Shown one piece after another: positions 1 to 6,348 of a DNA stretch of 11,637 bases. Below the pieces are notes generated by a model. The model saw nothing but the letters and a program-made list of their open reading frames with translations, had not been told where the DNA came from and ran no database searches. Source of the stretch: Candidatus Saccharibacteria bacterium UBA4727 (lineage in GTDB: Bacteria; Patescibacteriota; Saccharimonadia; Saccharimonadales; Saccharimonadaceae). How positions within the stretch are numbered: position 1 is the stretch's first letter; each line of letters starts with the position of its first letter. The stretch covers positions 3,165 to 14,801 of the forward strand of contig DHJF01000038.1 in NCBI GenBank assembly GCA_002404195.1. The letters run 5' to 3'. The position numbers and the translations under genes were made by a program.

Positions 1-219
1 ATAGTCATCAAAGAGTTTCACTATCTCATCCATATCAATACGGACAACATTGAGGGTATCAGTAAAAAGACGATCGAGGAATTCCGTCTTACCGGCACCT
101 GGAATACCGGCAGCAAAAACTGCAAGTGGTGATTCGCTCGCTAGATGAGGCCGAGCCTGCCCGACAATCTCCTGAACGAGCTGTTTCTTGTTCGTCTTTG
201 CCCACTCGATATAGTTCAT
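1..219 (-). CDS. Zeta-toxin-like P-loop kinase, N-terminal part (cut by window edge)
   Basis: Reading from the ATG at 219 down to position 1 gives 73 open codons with no stop, so only the N-terminus is present. The protein has a Walker A motif GIPGAGKT at residues 38-45, preceded by a hydrophobic strand (LAVFAA). A second conserved strand, VVRIDMDEIVKLF (about 58-70), matches the zeta toxin / UDP-N-acetylglucosamine kinase family, where an Asp after the second strand takes part in catalysis. The family phosphorylates small substrates such as UDP-GlcNAc in some members; the substrate here is unknown. The gene begins 17 nt after the RNase J stop codon. No small antitoxin gene sits next to it upstream, so a toxin-antitoxin role is not supported. 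The start is fixed by a -10 hexamer 6 nt before the ATG. Confidence 0.75.
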   Translation of the reverse strand, partial: MNYIEWAKTNKKQLVQEIVGQARPHLASESPLAVFAAGIPGAGKTEFLDRLFTDTLNVVRIDMDEIVKLFDDY

Positions 220-225
220 ATCCTT

Positions 226-231
226 AGTATA
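226..231 (-). promoter_or_regulatory. -10 hexamer of the zeta-like gene (leaderless layout)
   Basis: TATACT read on the minus strand ends 6 nt before the ATG at 219, so transcription would begin at or within a base or two of the start codon. It lies in a 12-nt perfect palindrome, TTAGTATACTAA (224-235), so the plus strand also carries TATACT (228-233) facing into the RNase J 3' end. No strong -35 is visible; TTGCAG at 256-251 would give a 19-nt spacer. Confidence 0.55.
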
Positions 232-236
232 CTAAA

Positions 237-2090
237 TTACAAACAGACATCTGCAACTGGTTTTGTCACCAAGTTGGTTTGGCCGCGCGGGCCAACAATA
301 TTCACCACCACGATGACGCTTGGCGTCTGTTTGGTTTGATAGTAGAGCGCCCTAATGATGGCATCACGCAGACTTTGTTTAATAGTATCTAGATTGGCGC
401 GGTTTTTACGGAGACCGACGAGTTGCTGACGCACCAGGGCGCGCAGAATATCGAGCGCGGGGGCATTATCGCGCACAGCAATCGAACCGCGGGTAATAAT
501 ATCAGGGCTTGACAGCACCTGACCACTGCGCTTGTCGAGCGTTACTATGACGACCATAATGCCGTCGTCCTGCAGCATCAAACGATCACGGGTGACAATT
601 TCGGGCACCACACTGCCCGTTTGATCAACCAGCAGTGAGCCGGCGGTGACTTCGCCAACCAACTTTGGCGCGTGCTGATCACTCAATTCAAGCACGTCGC
701 CATTCTCTAACATCAAGATGTTTTGAGGTTTCAATCCGGTCACGACACCAACCTGCGCGTGATACTGGCGGTTGAGCGCCCCACCATAAATTGGTAATAA
801 ATAGCGTGGCTTGGTGAGCTGAATCATCTCTTTACTTTCGTCGCGGTTACCGTGGCCCGAGACATGCAGCGGGCCGCAGCCGTCAATTTCGTGCGTCGGG
901 TGACGGAATTGTTTGACGCCAACCCGCGCCAGATCATCGCCCACCCGCTGGTAACTCTGCTCGTTACCTGGAATCGGCGTGCTGCTAATAATCACACTGT
1001 CGCCACGCTTGAGCTTAACAAAGCGATGCTCACCGGCTGACATGCGGCTCATAGCTGCGCCGGGCTCGCCTTGCCCACCGGTACAAATCACCACAAGCTG
1101 ATTATCTGGCAATGTGGCAGTATCAGCCATGGCAACCAGCGTATCCTTAGGCACTTTCAGGTTACCCAGGCGTACTGCTAGCTCGGCCGTCGCCATCATG
1201 CTGCGACCATCAAACGCCACTTTGCGGCCGTTATCATGCGCGGCGGTAATAATCATCTGCACACGGTTCATGTTACTTGAAAACACAGCGGCAAAGACGC
1301 GCCCGCTTGCTGCTTTCATGATGTCGTCGAAGCTTTTCTGCAAGGTATGCTCCGTCGGCGTACGGCTAAGCTTTGTCGTATTGGTACTCTCACTCATCAG
1401 GAGTAAGACGCCTTCATCGCCCAGCTGTTTCAGCCGTGCGATGTCAGTTGGTCGAGTATCGAGCGGCTCAGGGTCGAGCCGAAAATCACCGGTGTTAATA
1501 ATACGCCCAACTGGCGTATCGACTACGATCGCCGACGACTCGGGAATGGAATGCGTCACCCGGACGAGCTCGACTTTCAGCGCACCGAGTTGAACAGCTT
1601 CATGCTTGTCCATATCAAGCGTACACGTATCAACCACGATTTCTAAGCCGTCTTCACGCGCCTTCTCGAACTGTGCCTGCACCATGCCAATCGTAAATTG
1701 ACTGCCGAAAACTGGTGCCGGATACTGTGGCAAAATGTGCACCAGCCCGCCAATGTGATCCATGTGGCCGTGACTAATCACGTAGCCGCGTAGTTTGTGT
1801 TTGATGGTTTGCAAATACTCAGTCACCGGAATGGCATAGTTGATACCTGGCAGATCAATACCAAGGTCGAAGCCGCAGTCTAAAATCAGCGCGTCGTTGC
1901 CGTATTCCAGGACAATGAGGTTCTTCTCTCCAATCCCATTTTGACCGCCAAGTGGCGTAATGCGCAGCTTGTCAGTCAGCGCCGGTAGTGCCTTACCTTT
2001 CGTAGTGCGGTAGCGCCGCAAATCGCGGTCGATCGTGTCAGTTTTGCGGCGACTCAGATGCGCCACGTCGTTATTTTTTTGTTGTTTCAT
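237..2090 (-). CDS. rnj: Ribonuclease J (metallo-beta-lactamase/beta-CASP endo-5'-exonuclease)
   Basis: RNase J is a cytoplasmic zinc nuclease that cuts and trims RNA 5'-3' in mRNA decay and rRNA maturation. The 617-residue protein has the metal-binding motif HGHMDH at 107-112, further ligands His180 (VTHSIPES) and Asp202 (NTGDFRLDP), the beta-CASP core including TGGQGEP (337-343), the HVSGHGNRD block (409-417) and a final His in RQYHA (444). The usual PxxGE segment reads PIYGG here, a small deviation. About 45 lysine/arginine-rich residues precede the catalytic fold, which makes it longer than the usual roughly 555 residues. The start is supported by AGGAGA (2103-2098) 7 nt upstream. It lies directly downstream of pnp on the same strand but has its own promoter and a long leader. 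Confidence 0.93.
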   Translation of the reverse strand: MKQQKNNDVAHLSRRKTDTIDRDLRRYRTTKGKALPALTDKLRITPLGGQNGIGEKNLIVLEYGNDALILDCGFDLGIDLPGINYAIPVTEYLQTIKHKLRGYVISHGHMDHIGGLVHILPQYPAPVFGSQFTIGMVQAQFEKAREDGLEIVVDTCTLDMDKHEAVQLGALKVELVRVTHSIPESSAIVVDTPVGRIINTGDFRLDPEPLDTRPTDIARLKQLGDEGVLLLMSESTNTTKLSRTPTEHTLQKSFDDIMKAASGRVFAAVFSSNMNRVQMIITAAHDNGRKVAFDGRSMMATAELAVRLGNLKVPKDTLVAMADTATLPDNQLVVICTGGQGEPGAAMSRMSAGEHRFVKLKRGDSVIISSTPIPGNEQSYQRVGDDLARVGVKQFRHPTHEIDGCGPLHVSGHGNRDESKEMIQLTKPRYLLPIYGGALNRQYHAQVGVVTGLKPQNILMLENGDVLELSDQHAPKLVGEVTAGSLLVDQTGSVVPEIVTRDRLMLQDDGIMVVIVTLDKRSGQVLSSPDIITRGSIAVRDNAPALDILRALVRQQLVGLRKNRANLDTIKQSLRDAIIRALYYQTKQTPSVIVVVNIVGPRGQTNLVTKPVADVCL

Positions 2091-2275
2091 ATGATTTTCT
2101 CCTGAGAGGCTCCGCCTAAGAATGGGTATAAGTAACCCATAAAACAGAGATCGAGAACCTCACGTGTATGTTATAAAAGATTGAACAAGATAGTTCTTGG
2201 CCAAATGTAAACGGATGTTTCCGCTCTGATTTGTTCAAGAAAATTAGTTATAAGAAGTGCTTTTGCAAGCTAATT
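2091..2275 (-). promoter_or_regulatory. Structured 5' leader of RNase J
   Basis: From the predicted transcription start near 2275 to the ATG there are about 185 nt without a gene. In the transcript, an 8-bp stem (arms 2161-2154 and 2113-2106, two G-U pairs) closes a loop holding a second hairpin, ATGGGT/ACCCAT (2140-2135 with 2127-2122), and ends 2 nt before the Shine-Dalgarno. Upstream, TTGAACAA/TTGTTCAA (2238-2231 with 2188-2181) can enclose CGGA/TCCG (2223-2220 with 2215-2212). The placement suggests control of ribosome access, perhaps by RNase J or PNPase; this is inference. No known riboswitch or RNA family was recognised. Confidence 0.45.
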
Positions 2276-2281
2276 GTCATG

Positions 2282-2310
2282 AATATAGCACACTTTTCAT
2301 AAAATAGCAA
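2282..2310 (-). promoter_or_regulatory. Sigma-70-type promoter of RNase J
   Basis: On the minus strand TTGCTA (2310-2305) is followed after exactly 17 nt by TATATT (2287-2282). TGC directly in front of the -10 gives an extended -10 element. The -35 box overlaps the last bases of the pnp terminator stem, so the two control elements are physically merged. Confidence 0.6.
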
Positions 2311-2336
2311 GAGACGCCTCTATGGACGCCTCTTGC
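2299..2336 (-). terminator. Rho-independent terminator of pnp
   Basis: On the minus strand, 17 nt after the pnp stop codon, GCAAGAGGCGTC (2336-2325) pairs with GGCGTCTCTTGC (2318-2307): 12 bp with two G-T (G-U) pairs and a 6-nt loop. It is followed by TATTTTAT. The U-tract is interrupted, so efficiency may be moderate. The two copies of GACGCCTCT on the plus strand are a by-product of this hairpin. Confidence 0.65.
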
Positions 2337-2352
2337 ATCTGAACGAGATTTG

Positions 2353-4479
2353 TTACGCTTGTTGCTCGGCGTCTTTAAGACTCAGGCTCAAACGGCCGCG
2401 TTCGTCGATGCCCGTCAGTTTGACGTTGACGATTTGACCTTCATGGAGAATGTCTTCGACTCGCTCGACACGTTCGTTCGACAGCTCACTAATATGCACC
2501 ATACCGTCGATGCCTGGCATAATATTAATGAAGGCACCAAAGTCTTTAATCGTGACGACTTTACCTTCGTAAATGCGACCAACTTCTGGCTCCTCAGTTA
2601 GTGACTTAATCCAGTCGATTGCCATGGCAATCTTTCGTGGGTCAATTCCAGCCACAGTGATCAGACCGTCTTCTTTGATGTCGATTTGCGCACCAGTTTC
2701 AGCGGTAATCTTGTTAATGACCTCACCGCCCTTACCGATAACCGCACCGATTTTATCTGGGTTGATTTTAATCTTTTCAATCCGTGGTGCGTAGTCGCTG
2801 AGAGTTGGTCGTGGTGCTGCCAGTGTAGTCAACATGTGGGCTAAAATGTGGGCACGACCAGGCTTGGCCGTTTCAAGCGCCTGGCGCAAGATTGAAACGG
2901 GCAGACCATGAACTTTCATGTCCATCTGAATGGCCGTAATACCCTTTTCGGTACCGGTTACTTTAAAGTCCATGTCGCCTGCAAAATCTTCGGCATCAGC
3001 GATATCGCTGAGGACATACGGCGTGTCGCCGTCCATCATCAAGCCCATGGCAATACCAGACACAGGACGTTTCAGTGGGACGCCAGCATCCATCAGTGCA
3101 AGGACTGAGCTACAGGTTGCCGCCATACTGGTTGAACCGTTTTGGCTCATGATTTCCGTGACGCTACGAATAGCATACGGGAACTCTTCTTCAGTTGGGA
3201 GCACTGGCATGACCGCGCGCTCAGCCAGGTAGCCGTGACCAATTTCGCGGCGGCCCGGTGAACCAAGACGACGGACTTCACCCACGGTATAGCCTGGGGC
3301 GTTGTAGTGGTGCATGTAGCGGCGTTCGCCGTCGCTAATCTCCATCGTATCAACCATTTGGGCAAAGCTGAGTGGTGCCAAGGTCACAATGTTCAGGCCT
3401 TGGGTGACGCCACGAGTAAAGATCGACGAGCCGTGGGTGCGCGGTAGGACCGCTACTTCTGAGCTGAGCTGACGAATCTCGTCGAGCTGACGACCATCGG
3501 GACGTAGTTTGTGATCAACAATTCCCTTGCGGACATCTTTATGCAGCGCCATAGTAAAGGCTTCGTCGTATTCACCACGAAGTGCTTTATACTCATCGTC
3601 ACCGATTTTTTCAGCCGTAGCAACGTGAAATTCATCACGCAGCGTGCTGACCAGTTCGTTGCGTTCCGGGTATGGCTTGCGTAAATCTTCACCAATTTTG
3701 CCTTCTATCCAGGCGTCAACTGCCGCTTGGATTTCTTCATTCGGAAGGACGAGTTCGTAACTCAGTGCCTCAACGCCAACACGCGCGACCAACTCTTTTT
3801 GAGCGGCAATCGCTGGCTGAAAAGCTTCGAACGCCCAGGCCAGGGCGTCGGCAATCACTTCTTCAGAGACTTCGTTGGCACCAGCTTCTACCATGGTAAT
3901 ACCAGTTGCAATACCAGCGACGACCAAGTCGAGATCGCTCTCGTCGCGCTCTTCAGATGTCAAAAAGGCCTTGAATTCGCCGTTAATTTGACCGACACGC
4001 AGACCGGCTACCGGGCCGTCAAATGGGGCACCGCTGAGCATCAGTGCGGTTGAAGCCGCAATCATCGCCACCATGTCGGGGCGGAAAGTCGGGTCCATCG
4101 AAAGGACGGCTGCCACGTTCTGAACCTCTTGGCGGTAGCCCTTTGGAAACAATGGACGAATTGGACGGTCAATCAGGCGGCCAATCAAAATAGCTTCGTC
4201 GCTTGGACGACCTTCGCGTTTAATAAAACGGCTGCCACTGATCTTGCCAGCTGCATACATTTTTTCTTCGTAATCAATCGACAGTGGGAAATAGTCCATG
4301 CCGCTGAGTGGTTTTTTGCCCACCATAGCCGTACCGAGCACGACGGTTTCACCGTAGGTTACGAGTACTGATGCGCTGGTGCGAAAACCAACACGGTTGA
4401 CTTCTAATGTGAGCGGTCGGCCACAAAGTTCAGTGGTAACAGAAATAATTTCTTTACCACTTGGGTTGATAGTAGACAT
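2353..4479 (-). CDS. pnp: Polyribonucleotide nucleotidyltransferase (PNPase)
   Basis: PNPase is a trimeric 3'-5' phosphorolytic exoribonuclease that releases nucleoside diphosphates and can also add tails. The 708 residues match the usual length and domain order: first RNase PH domain (about 10-145), helical linker, second RNase PH domain (about 325-550), KH domain with the GKGG loop near 575-580, and C-terminal S1 domain starting around GRIYEGKVV. The second core holds the expected RREIGHGYLAERA, NGSTSMAATCSSVLALMDAG and DFAGDMDFKV segments, the last carrying the catalytic Asp residues. The start is fixed by a strong AAGGAGG (4492-4486) 6 nt before the ATG. rpsO, its common neighbour, lies about 3 kb away here. 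Its leader shares a motif with the rnj leader. Confidence 0.95.
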   Translation of the reverse strand: MSTINPSGKEIISVTTELCGRPLTLEVNRVGFRTSASVLVTYGETVVLGTAMVGKKPLSGMDYFPLSIDYEEKMYAAGKISGSRFIKREGRPSDEAILIGRLIDRPIRPLFPKGYRQEVQNVAAVLSMDPTFRPDMVAMIAASTALMLSGAPFDGPVAGLRVGQINGEFKAFLTSEERDESDLDLVVAGIATGITMVEAGANEVSEEVIADALAWAFEAFQPAIAAQKELVARVGVEALSYELVLPNEEIQAAVDAWIEGKIGEDLRKPYPERNELVSTLRDEFHVATAEKIGDDEYKALRGEYDEAFTMALHKDVRKGIVDHKLRPDGRQLDEIRQLSSEVAVLPRTHGSSIFTRGVTQGLNIVTLAPLSFAQMVDTMEISDGERRYMHHYNAPGYTVGEVRRLGSPGRREIGHGYLAERAVMPVLPTEEEFPYAIRSVTEIMSQNGSTSMAATCSSVLALMDAGVPLKRPVSGIAMGLMMDGDTPYVLSDIADAEDFAGDMDFKVTGTEKGITAIQMDMKVHGLPVSILRQALETAKPGRAHILAHMLTTLAAPRPTLSDYAPRIEKIKINPDKIGAVIGKGGEVINKITAETGAQIDIKEDGLITVAGIDPRKIAMAIDWIKSLTEEPEVGRIYEGKVVTIKDFGAFINIMPGIDGMVHISELSNERVERVEDILHEGQIVNVKLTGIDERGRLSLSLKDAEQQA

Positions 4480-4608
4480 TGTTGTCCTCCTTATTTAATT
4501 GTTCACTCGCCTTCTTTATCGCGAATAAGTAACGGGTACAGTCATTCGTTGTATAAACAAATAGCTCTATCCAGCACTTCATCGCGCGCGGGTGATGCTT
4601 CTATTATA
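4480..4608 (-). promoter_or_regulatory. pnp promoter -10 and leader
   Basis: A perfect TATAAT (4608-4603, minus strand) overlaps the stop codon of the upstream YunG-like gene. No clear -35 is seen 16-18 nt further up. A start near 4596 gives a leader of about 116 nt. It contains GTTACTTAT (4533-4525), then 12 nt, then AGGCGAG (4512-4506), a two-block motif also found in the rnj leader, and ends in the AAGGAGG ribosome binding site. Read-through from the ham1-like/YunG-like pair is also possible because no terminator separates them. Confidence 0.45.
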
Positions 4609-5107
4609 CCTTAGAACTACCTAAGATATGCGCAACTCGTTCACTAAGTAGCTCGTAACGGCCACGTGTTTCATCGTCCGATAGCCGTTTTTCGCGAATT
4701 GACGAAAAACCGTCCAGTTCAAACGGCAAAACCGTCAGCGTGATTGGAATCTGATACTGCGACGCAGTTGTATCGACAACGACACCGCCATCAAGCACAT
4801 TCACATAATGACGCTCGGCGATACCCCTACCCGCAACTTGATAGCGACGCAAGTCACCACCAAAATAATCTTGCATGATGAGTGAAGAGACAATGCAGTG
4901 CCCGCGTGCTGGATTCTGCTCGCTCCAGCCCGGATGATCAAAGGTCGTTTCATATGACCACGACTGGCGGAGCGCGCCAATAACTTGCTCGAGAGCGTAC
5001 GGTGATGTGGCCTGCTGCATATAACCACTGTACCTTAGCTCGCGCGCCACAGTTGCATCACCACTGCCCGAGTTACCGCGAATGATAATAAGCTTCCCCA
5101 CCGACAT
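4604..5107 (-). CDS. YunG-like protein with a vestigial P-loop N-terminus
   Basis: The 167-residue protein starts MSVGKLIIIRGNSGSGDATV, which looks like the first strand, P-loop and helix of a small-molecule kinase (expected GNSGSGKT). The essential Walker A lysine is Asp17 and the kinase body is missing. From about residue 37 it resembles the YunG family: YALEQVIGALRQSWS, then PARGHCIVSSLIMQDYFGG, then HYVNVLDGG and VVVDTT. Cys71, His100 and Asp112 fall in the order of a papain/transglutaminase-type triad, but no activity is established for the family. The ATG lies 4 nt after the ham1-like stop with no clear Shine-Dalgarno, so translational coupling is likely. Upstream in-frame ATGs would run into the ham1-like gene and were not chosen. 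Domain naming is from memory of the family and is moderately sure. Confidence 0.7.
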   Translation of the reverse strand: MSVGKLIIIRGNSGSGDATVARELRYSGYMQQATSPYALEQVIGALRQSWSYETTFDHPGWSEQNPARGHCIVSSLIMQDYFGGDLRRYQVAGRGIAERHYVNVLDGGVVVDTTASQYQIPITLTVLPFELDGFSSIREKRLSDDETRGRYELLSERVAHILGSSKV

Positions 5108-5111
5108 AGAA

Positions 5112-5708
5112 TTACGCCGCCACGACTTCATTAGCCTGCATCCACGCTGCGAATTTCTTGTACTTGTTGCCTTCGCTCTCAAGCCGCTTAAAATCAGCAT
5201 CGCTCATTTCGCCGAGCACCTTGTCACTGCCTTCGGGTATAAATATTTTGTGCAATTCGCTCCACGCGGTTGCCGCGTCCATTGAATGGATTTTGTCGGC
5301 GATACGACCAAGGTATGGCGCTTGACGGAAGATATGCTGCGTGCCTTGTTCGTCGACATACACCAATACACCGTCAAAATGCGCGCTGCGATCAGGCTTG
5401 CCATTCATAAAAGACATAATCCCCTCGGCACCAAGCGTTTCGTTCATATACTTGGCGTAAACGCCTGGAAAGCCGCCAAGTGCCGTAATATGAAACGAGC
5501 TATCGTCGACCAGCACCGGCTGACCGAGCAGCTCAAATGCCTGTTTGGCCTTTGATACCGCCACTTCTTCGCAGCTCTCTGCTTGCGGCTCGATAATATC
5601 GAGTGAGCGGGCATCAATAGCGATAGCTTGCAGGCCAACCCTATCAAGCGCTTTACGTAGGCTCACAAGCTTCCCCTGGTTCGTCGTTGCGAAGATGATT
5701 GTTTTCAT
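5112..5708 (-). CDS. Ham1/ITPase-family non-canonical NTP pyrophosphatase (divergent)
   Basis: Family members hydrolyse ITP, dITP and XTP to monophosphates, keeping deaminated purines out of RNA and DNA. The 198-residue product begins MKTIIFATTNQGK, with the family's (S/T)xNxGK substrate loop at 8-13, and has VDDSSF (67-72) and ALGGFPGVYAKY, equivalent to the EDSGL...ALxGxPGVYSARY block carrying the catalytic Asp. The C-terminal SHR motif that reads the base is not visible; FIPEGSDKVLGEMSDADFKRL ends in ESEGNKYKKF instead, so specificity may differ. The start is the ATG at 5708: it matches the family N-terminus and lies 6 nt after a -10-like TACCAT (5720-5715). It heads a two-gene unit with the YunG-like gene and is divergent from a Nudix gene. 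Confidence 0.82.
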   Translation of the reverse strand: MKTIIFATTNQGKLVSLRKALDRVGLQAIAIDARSLDIIEPQAESCEEVAVSKAKQAFELLGQPVLVDDSSFHITALGGFPGVYAKYMNETLGAEGIMSFMNGKPDRSAHFDGVLVYVDEQGTQHIFRQAPYLGRIADKIHSMDAATAWSELHKIFIPEGSDKVLGEMSDADFKRLESEGNKYKKFAAWMQANEVVAA

Positions 5709-5714
5709 ATCACT

Positions 5715-5720
5715 ATGGTA
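5715..5720 (-). promoter_or_regulatory. -10-like hexamer of the ham1-like gene (leaderless layout)
   Basis: TACCAT on the minus strand is separated by 6 nt (AGTGAT) from the ATG at 5708, the same spacing as the other leaderless-type promoters in the window. It matches the -10 consensus less well than they do, and no -35 was recognised. Confidence 0.4.
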
Positions 5721-5724
5721 CACT

Positions 5725-5892
5725 AAATCTACTATGATCCCGCGGGATCCGCTATTCGTAGACGTTCGGACGGACCGAACCGCTAGCGATTATCTTATAT
5801 GAGTGGAAAACGGACTTGTACGTTTTTCCGAATGACGACATGTCACATTAGTGCGCTAGGACTAATATTACTACAATCAAAGGAGGCCTTTT
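5725..5892 (+). promoter_or_regulatory. Inverted-repeat-rich leader/intergenic region before the Nudix gene
   Basis: The divergent gap holds, in order, the 14-nt palindrome GATCCCGCGGGATC (5736-5749), a GTTCGG/CCGAAC hairpin (5764-5780), CGCTAGCG (5781-5788), a GGAAAACG/CGTTTTTCC hairpin with one bulge (5805-5829), GACATGTC (5837-5844) and ATTAGT/ACTAAT (5847-5866). The ribosome binding site AAAGGAGG (5879-5886) follows. No convincing plus-strand promoter was found. The density of pairing segments suggests a folded leader or several operator sites; which of these applies cannot be told from the sequence. Confidence 0.4.
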
Positions 5893-6348
5893 ATGACCGA
5901 ACGACGCGTCAACGTACGAGGAATTATTTACGATAACGGTGCACTATTCGCACAGCGACTCTATAAAAAAGATCGTACCACCTACGACTGGTGGTGTATC
6001 CTTGGCGGCGGACTTAACCTACGCGAAACACTCACGGACGGCTTGCACCGCGTGATGATCGAAGAGACTGGTGTTGCGCCCGTGATTGGCAAGCTGCTCT
6101 TCGTACAGCAATATTATAATGCCGACCGCGAGCGTGAAGAACTGGAATTCTTTTTTCTTATCACCAACGCTCGTGACTACTACCATATTGACCTTTCAAA
6201 AACGAGCCACGGCGAGCTGGAAGTTGCTGAATATGGCTTTGTTGACCCGACAAAGGTCACGCTGCTCCCTGAATTTCTACAAACGATTGACCTGGCAGAT
6301 TACGTTGTAAATGATCGCCCGGTTTATACCTACAACGAGTTAGGCTAG
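5893..6348 (+). CDS. Nudix hydrolase-like protein with altered Nudix box
   Basis: The 151-residue protein is a single Nudix fold. The Nudix signature G-x5-E-x7-RE-U-x-EE-x-G-U is met by GGLNLRETLTDGLHRVMIEE plus TGV (about residues 39-61), except that the Glu of the RE pair is Val (codon GTG, one base from GAG). In MutT-type enzymes that Glu binds metal and acts as the base, so activity may be reduced or moved to another residue. Nudix enzymes cut nucleoside diphosphate-linked compounds; the substrate here is not predictable. The start is firm: AAAGGAGG lies 6 nt before the ATG. The 3' end overlaps the convergent ASCH-peptidase gene by 9 nt, and no terminator is seen between them. Confidence 0.85.
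   Translation: MTERRVNVRGIIYDNGALFAQRLYKKDRTTYDWWCILGGGLNLRETLTDGLHRVMIEETGVAPVIGKLLFVQQYYNADREREELEFFFLITNARDYYHIDLSKTSHGELEVAEYGFVDPTKVTLLPEFLQTIDLADYVVNDRPVYTYNELG

Noticed and set aside
1..219. Zeta-type toxin-antitoxin module
   Set aside because: No antitoxin-sized gene adjoins the 5' side; RNase J ends 17 nt upstream. Most likely a chromosomal kinase of the family, although the 3' side is outside the window.
1114..1593. 159-codon plus-strand open frame opposite RNase J
   Set aside because: It lies wholly antisense to a strongly conserved gene, has no ribosome binding site or recognisable domain, and looks like a codon-bias shadow.
2091..2300. Known structural RNA (SRP, 6S, RNase P, tmRNA) in the pnp-rnj gap
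   Set aside because: None of the conserved sequence blocks of these RNAs could be recognised on either strand; treated as an RNase J leader.
2313..2333. Tandem GACGCCTCT copies as a repeat or small array
   Set aside because: Only two copies 12 nt apart, fully explained by the pnp terminator hairpin.
5736..5749. GATCCCGCGGGATC as a phage or transposon end
   Set aside because: No matching inverted copy, target duplication or mobility gene in the window; kept only as part of the inverted-repeat cluster.
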